From Sphaerosporella brunnea (lineage: Eukaryota > Ascomycota > Pezizomycetes > Pezizales > Pyronemataceae), in NCBI GenBank assembly GCA_008704415.1, contig VXIS01000631.1, positions 1-10,827 on the forward strand: a DNA stretch of 10,827 nucleotides, in the 5' to 3' direction. The notes beneath the pieces were generated by a model. The model did not search any database. It worked only from the letters and a program-made list of their open reading frames with translations, and was not told the origin of the DNA. This document shows positions 6,946-10,827 of this stretch, in pieces (within the stretch, counting starts at the first letter, position 1; each line of letters opens with the position of its first letter). The translations under genes were made by a program, and so were the position numbers.

Positions 6946-6962
6946 TGGGCCCATGAGGCCCA
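6946..6962 (+). repeat. Hairpin in the LINE 3' UTR
   Basis: TGGGCC (6946-6951), loop CATGA, GGCCCA (6957-6962) give a perfect 6-bp stem with a 5-nt loop about 100 nt after the last stop of the LINE remnant. Hairpins at this place often serve as reverse transcriptase recognition sites in LINEs. The role is inferred here. Confidence 0.5.
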
Positions 6963-6996
6963 AGGGTAGTCTGTCATGTTGTTGTGTATATGCCAT

Positions 6997-7010
6997 GGCC
7001 GCAAGCGGCC
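6997..7010 (+). repeat. Second hairpin in the LINE 3' UTR
   Basis: GGCCGCAAGCGGCC is self-complementary around a central AA, or forms a 5-bp stem with a CAAG loop. It lies 35 nt after the first hairpin and just before the AT-rich end of the element. Confidence 0.45.
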
Positions 7011-7192
7011 GAATACATTATGATTAAAGCAAAAACTCGAGCCTGAAGAAGAAGAAGAACCGAGCTCAAGTCTCCACCCACGTGGCCACCATCAATCCAT
7101 CCGGACCGACCGGAGCGCAATAACATGCATCCCGCCCCCCCCCCTCCCTCCATCGACATCCACATCCAAACCCTGTTATTAGGGATCGGATT

Positions 7193-7287
7193 CCCACGGA
7201 TTCGAACCAAAACTGCCCCCACACTATGGATTCAACTCTTGAGCTAAAAAGCCGCGCCGCAGCACAACTTTATGTCGAATCCGTGGG
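7193..7287 (-). other. 95-bp element with 13-bp inverted repeats and tRNA-like A and B boxes
   Basis: CCCACGGATTCGA (7193-7205) is exactly inverted at 7275-7287, with 69 nt between. Read on the minus strand, the interior starts with TAGCTCAAGAGTTGA (7246-7232), which resembles an RNA polymerase III A box. It continues to GGTTCGAATCC (7208-7198), a perfect B box overlapping the left repeat. I could not fold a full tRNA: the D stem and acceptor stem do not pair and the A-to-B spacing is slightly short. It could be a tRNA pseudogene, the head of a SINE (it lies close to a LINE tail), or a small inverted-repeat element. Confidence 0.4.
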
Positions 7288-8325
7288 TGGGGCTTTCATC
7301 ATCACCCCTATTATTATTAAACAAACGTGATGGTGTGACGTAGTGCTCCGGCTTACACCGCAAAAGAAAAGAAAAGCAGCCTGCCCCCGTCCCGCATAGG
7401 CAATCCCCGGCGCGCCCTGAAAACCTAGTCTTTTGGTGATCTTGTAACAACAGCCAGGATACCAGGGCGCCGAGACACCGAAGCGTTGGTGTTGGTGGGT
7501 GGCTGGTAGATGCGCGGTAGACGCCGCAGACGCCTGTTCGGCTGGCTGCACGCCCCCAAGCTTACGGGCGAATGCCGCAGAGTTCTACCATCGTGCTGCG
7601 CAGGAAAGCGTGGATTCCGAATCTGACTCCCAGCGCCTGACACACGCATACCGTCAATGCGCCGGTAGAGTGGGTTGAAAGGCCTCACCATCGTGAGATG
7701 GTATCGCCACCCGGAGATCCCAGTTCCGTCATTCCGCGGTCGGCCCGCCCCCGTCGGCGTCAGGGTCCACACCATCAAATACGCAAGCCACGTGGCAGGT
7801 GTCGCCAGTCGCCGCTTCCCGCACCGAGTGCGGTAAACACCCGATCGCGCATCGAGTGTGGTGGGGCCCGCCGTGAGCGCTCATGGATTCCCGGCGGCGG
7901 GTAGGCATCCGGCTCCCTCGGGGGGTCTTCGGCCCCCGTCCGTTTCCTGGCGCCTCGGTATATCGGCCTTTCAGGCGCTATTGCCACTTAACGCGAGGCG
8001 GCACCTTAAGTTTTGCGGTGCAGCAAGACCGGTCGAGCAGATGTGTGCTTTGGCTTTGTTGGGGCTGATTACTGTACGACTTCCCGTGGTTCCATGGACG
8101 AACGATTACCACCTGCTTATCTGGATATTGATATTGCCACCGGAAGCCCTCCGTCTCAACAAGAACTCGACACCGCCCCCCTCCCCCCAACAGCTCCCAG
8201 CCGCACCTCCACATCCCCTACAAACCTCGGCACCCCCCAGTCCGCCCATCGACAAGTGCAGCGTCAACGTCTCAACTCCGCGCCGCTGCACACAGTGGGG
8301 GACACTGGTATTCCCTACCCCGGCC
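7288..8325. other. About 1 kb without a supported gene
   Basis: Several frames of 60-205 codons exist on both strands, but they overlap one another, are Arg/Pro/Ser-rich, lack domains and do not connect through plausible splice sites. The GC-rich part (about 7700-7960) holds small direct similarities (CGAGTGCGGT and CGAGTGTGGT near 7826 and 7852) and G/C-run dyads. It may be old, unrecognisable transposon DNA. Confidence 0.4.
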
Positions 8326-8329
8326 CTTG

Positions 8330-9455
8330 ACTGCATTTCTCACGGCTGCAAGTCCTTTAAGGCTTCTGGGAGAGGGGGGTTGATCTGGCAGCCATGGCTT
8401 GGGGGAGACACCGCGGGGGAGATTCCCTGCCCCTGGCAGGAAGGAGTTCCAGGGACTTCGAGGACGATGCTTTGAAGCATGCCCGAAGCTGCCGTTGCGT
8501 GGATGTGCTCTGCAAAGCGCTCTCGCTCCGGGACGTAGTGTCTCAGGCATGTTCAAGGCCACCAGGGTTTCCAGGGGTAGGTTCCGGGAACAAACACTGG
8601 CGGTTCCAGGCTGGGAATGTGCGTGCGAGCCATTCATGATAGGCCAATATCTACTCAGCGGAGAGGCCCTGGAGGTCTGCCAGCAGCGGCGTGAACGTGC
8701 GGGCTGGCCTTCTGAGCCCGAGGTGGAAATCACAGATTTTTGGCGACGGGCGTTGAAGGCTGAGGAGATGGGCGTGGTTGAGGAGCTTGGCGGTTGGGAT
8801 CGTCGATGAGTGGTGGTTGATCAGCCCCGAGCTGAAGGGAATGGAGAGTAAGTTCAATTTCAGTGCCGGGAAGCTGCGGCTTGGACTGATAGAGCACACT
8901 TGAAAGGGGGAAGTTGGGGGCTAAGTTACGGCAGGGCGGAAACCACTCGAAGGTTAGGTCTTCCTGTGGGCGCGTCGATTACGTCCAGCAGCTCGTGTTC
9001 CAATGCGGCTGGACCGCCAAAGGGGACGAATTCGACGGTCGAGATAGGCTGGTCTCAGTAGCAAAGATCAGAGATTTGCACACCTGCTGAAGGAATCGTG
9101 GTTACTGCGGTCGATGTGCATCACCCCTCGAAACGACGTTTAGCGTTCCAGACAGAGCGAGTGCAACTTTCCCATGAAGCCGTCGCTGAGGTGGGAGGTG
9201 CTGAAGTACCGCGAGTCGACCGATATCCCAGCTTATCGACTGCAGGCTCAGACATAGCGTGAAGGCTTCAAAACCATCGTTTGGGGGCTGGTCCCGGACT
9301 GAAAGCAGGTGCTGCGCAGAGACTTTGGCAGCGATGGGAAGAGCGCAGGTCGGCGATCCAGCGAGAGTAGACTGGCGGGGTGCTGAGCGAGTTGAAGCGG
9401 CGGTTCACAAGGGAGACGGGGCGGGGCGAAGATTTGCAGTAGGATTTCGTTTGCG
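8330..9455 (-). pseudogene. Decayed F-box protein gene with leucine-rich-type C-terminal part
   Basis: Read on the minus strand, recognisable segments appear in the expected order but in different frames. ANEILLQIFA (about 9455-9427) and SLVNRRFNSLSTPPVYSRW (about 9414-9358) are the two halves of a fungal F-box domain. They are followed by ISWDIGRLAVLQHLP, then ISTVEFVPFGGPAALEHELL (about 9045-8985), KLLNHAHLLSLQ and TFTPLLADLQGLSAE (within 8899-8651), and RHYVPERERFAEHIHATAAS (about 8543-8480), typical of the irregular leucine-rich tails of such proteins. Stops and frame changes separate them, so no intact product is possible without many corrections; introns alone do not explain the breaks. 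F-box proteins link targets to SCF ubiquitin ligases, and fungi carry many fast-evolving copies. The 3' end is not defined. It is divergent from the PHO88 gene. Confidence 0.65.
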
Positions 9456-9519
9456 GAACTGGGTGATCGAGGTTCTCTGCGCGGTGTTCAGGGAGATTTG
9501 TCACTCAGAGCGTGTAACT

Positions 9520-9990
9520 GTATGCATGCCTTGGTTGCAGAGTCGAGATCTGCGATGGAGATGCTGCCGTCCATGCTATGCTGGTGAGTATGCGTGGTTG
9601 ATTCGGGAAGAGAGGATTATTGAAGAAATCGGGGCGTATCAAGTATCTATTTACACGGACGCCTGGTCGGTCGTGGATTGGTTGAGCGGTGGCTTTAGGG
9701 CAGATGGCAGTATAGAGTACTGCAGGTGCTTCACATCGGATTGCTGCATCGTGCTAACTAGAGCAGAGCAATAGGTATGTATGATCGTGGATAGAATAGT
9801 AGGTATGCATCGTGAATGGAGTGAAATCATCACGGGACATCAGTCTCTACCCCTTCCAGCCTCCACCGCCACACTGCCCCAGCACATTCCAAACTCTGCA
9901 GCATTGCGTAGGCAGAGTTCCATCCGGTGTCATTTTCCGCCAGAGATGAGACGAGATGTCGGTGGCGGGGCACTGACCGAGACGCACGCG
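9520..9990. promoter_or_regulatory. Upstream region of the PHO88 gene
   Basis: It contains a pyrimidine-rich stretch (about 9841-9900), good donor-like motifs (GTGAGT at 9583, GTATGT at 9775, GTATGC at about 9803) and a GCTAAC branch-like motif at about 9752. These suggest that a non-coding or very short first exon and a 5' intron of PHO88 are hidden here. I could not find the codons for the usual Met...Asn-Pro-Gln start. Confidence 0.4.
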
Positions 9991-9996
9991 ATCCAG

Positions 9997-10682
9997 CACA
10001 AACCTAGCAGTCATGCTGGGGATGATGCAAGTCTCCAAGCGAATCCCCTTCGAGGATCCAAACTGGCTGAACGGCATCCGCGCCCTCTACGCCCTCAGCA
10101 ACATAATCGTCGTCTCGCTGTACCTCTTCGTCGGCAAGAAGATCAAATCCAAGAATGGTGCGTCCACGACCCATCACCGCCAGCCAGGCCAGCCAGCGCT
10201 CCCCCCCGGCTGATGCGAAAACGAACAGATCAAACCACGCTGAAATACGTCGAGCCTGCGCCCGCCATGTCCGGCGAGGAACCGAAGTTGGTCACCACTA
10301 CCGTCGCCGAGTACTACGAGTCCCAGCTTAAGGCCGCCTTCAAGAGCGTGCTCATGGGCGTCGGAATGATGGGTGTCATGCACGTCTACTTCCAGTACAC
10401 CAACCCGTTGTTGATCCAGAGCAAGCTCTCTCCGTCTCTTTCTCTTCGCCGTCGGCACGGCGGGCTAAGTAAGTATGCATAGGCATCATCCCCGTCAAGG
10501 GCGCTCTCGAGTCCAAGCTCGTCCAGGTGCACGTCTTCGGCAAGCCCGCGACCGGCGACCTCAAGCGGCCGTGGAAGACGGCCAGCTTCATGCAGGGCAT
10601 GCAGGGCGGCGACGCCAAGAGCGACAAGGAGAGCATCGAGGAGGCTGAGAAGAGTGGGCGCGGCGGTGTCAAGGAGGAGTAA
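9997..10682 (+). CDS. PHO88: SND3/PHO88 family ER membrane protein (first few codons unresolved)
   Basis: Exons are 9997 (or upstream) to 10157, 10229-10420 and 10483-10682; introns are 71 and 62 nt. The joined product reads TNLAVMLGMMQVSKRIPFED, a hydrophobic segment (LSNIIVVSLYLFV), KKIKSKNDQTTLKYVEPAPA, EEPKLVTTTVAEY, a second hydrophobic segment (VLMGVGMMGVMHVYF), YTNPLLIQSIIPVKGALESK, VHVFGKPATGDLKRPWK and the tail SIEEAEKSGRGGVKEE. This is the Pho88/SND3 pattern from end to end: a small ER membrane protein of the SRP-independent targeting route, first described through phosphate transport in yeast. From the Met at 10013 it has 178 residues; the family usually has about 185-190. The in-frame TNLAV just upstream aligns with SNIII of the yeast protein, so coding starts earlier, after an acceptor at CCAG (9993-9996). 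The second intron is of GC-AG type. Confidence 0.93.
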
Positions 10683-10827
10683 AAGCTTGCATCAGCACAC
10701 GCGTTGACGGTCTTTCTCAGTTTTTTTTTGTCTGTGCTCGATGGTTAGGTACTGGAGGGGTCTAATGATGGGCGGGAAACCACGGGCGATGATAGCACGG
10801 AGCCTGACGACGTAAGGTGTTAGATAT
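10683..10827. other. 3' flank of the PHO88 gene
   Basis: This short flank holds a T-run at about 10721-10729 within a T-rich stretch, probably part of the PHO88 3' UTR. No further gene begins before the window ends. Confidence 0.5.

Larger units (their letters stand above)
6110..7020 (+). mobile_element. 3' end of a decayed non-LTR retrotransposon (LINE, Tad1-like)
   Basis: A 5'-truncated relic contains the end of a LINE ORF2 (RNase H and C-terminal zinc knuckle, given separately) followed by about 170 bp of 3' UTR-like sequence with two small hairpins, at 6946-6962 and 6997-7010. The 5' limit is uncertain because resemblance fades upstream of about 6230. The 3' limit is set loosely before the GAA repeat at about 7048. 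No target-site duplication was identified. RNase H followed by a CCHC knuckle matches fungal Tad1-clade elements, known from general knowledge of the family. Confidence 0.7.

Noticed and set aside
7684..7701. Overlapping small hairpins CTCAC/GTGAG and CCATC/GATGG
   Set aside because: Stems of five bases are expected often by chance and nothing around them suggests a function.
9259..9774. Plus-strand frame of 171 codons
   Set aside because: The opposite strand carries the F-box segments. This frame has no recognisable motif.
9781..10482. Plus-strand frame of 233 codons
   Set aside because: It crosses the PHO88 gene in the wrong frame for exon 1 and reads through the PHO88 introns. Only its middle part coincides with true coding sequence.

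Overview
The window looks like nuclear DNA from a filamentous ascomycete (Pezizomycotina, possibly Sordariomycetes-like). The evidence is short introns (about 48-82 nt) with GTAAGT/GTATGT-type donors, CTGAC/CTGAT branch-like motifs and TAG/CAG acceptors, TATA boxes 60-160 bp upstream of start codons, pyrimidine-rich 5' regions, a GH12 endoglucanase of the fungal xyloglucanase type, a fungal PHO88/SND3 gene, and decayed copies of a LINE retrotransposon and an F-box gene. No bacterial operon, CRISPR array or rRNA is visible. Several genes had to be assembled by hand across introns, because single open frames show only pieces of them.

Layout, left to right. At 1-263 (minus) lies the N-terminal piece of an unrecognised protein running off the left edge. 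Positions 264-1558 hold low-complexity DNA, a perfect 10-bp hairpin built from GGCCGGCC, a plus-strand TATA box and a 35-codon small ORF of doubtful status. Three minus-strand genes for proteins with signal peptides follow in tandem: an Asn/Glu/Ala-rich protein in three exons (2362 to 1559), a single-exon Pro-rich and acidic protein (4187 to 3189), and a six-exon GH12 glucanase (5428 to 4420). Each has its own TATA box.

The right half is accessory and decayed. The 3' end of a non-LTR retrotransposon (RNase H plus C-terminal zinc knuckle, all three frames, several stops) lies at about 6110-7020. Next to it is a 95-bp element bounded by 13-bp inverted repeats and carrying tRNA-like A and B boxes (7193-7287). 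About 1 kb follows in which I see no gene. A broken F-box/leucine-rich-type gene lies on the minus strand (about 9455 to 8330). The window ends with a housekeeping gene on the plus strand, the SND3/PHO88 ER-targeting protein (to 10682), which contains a GC-AG intron and whose first few codons I could not find.

Functional reading: the three tandem secreted-protein genes could form a small secretome patch, with one enzyme attacking plant xyloglucan or beta-glucan and two proteins of unknown role. They sit beside transposon debris, but nothing in the sequence proves that they are co-regulated.
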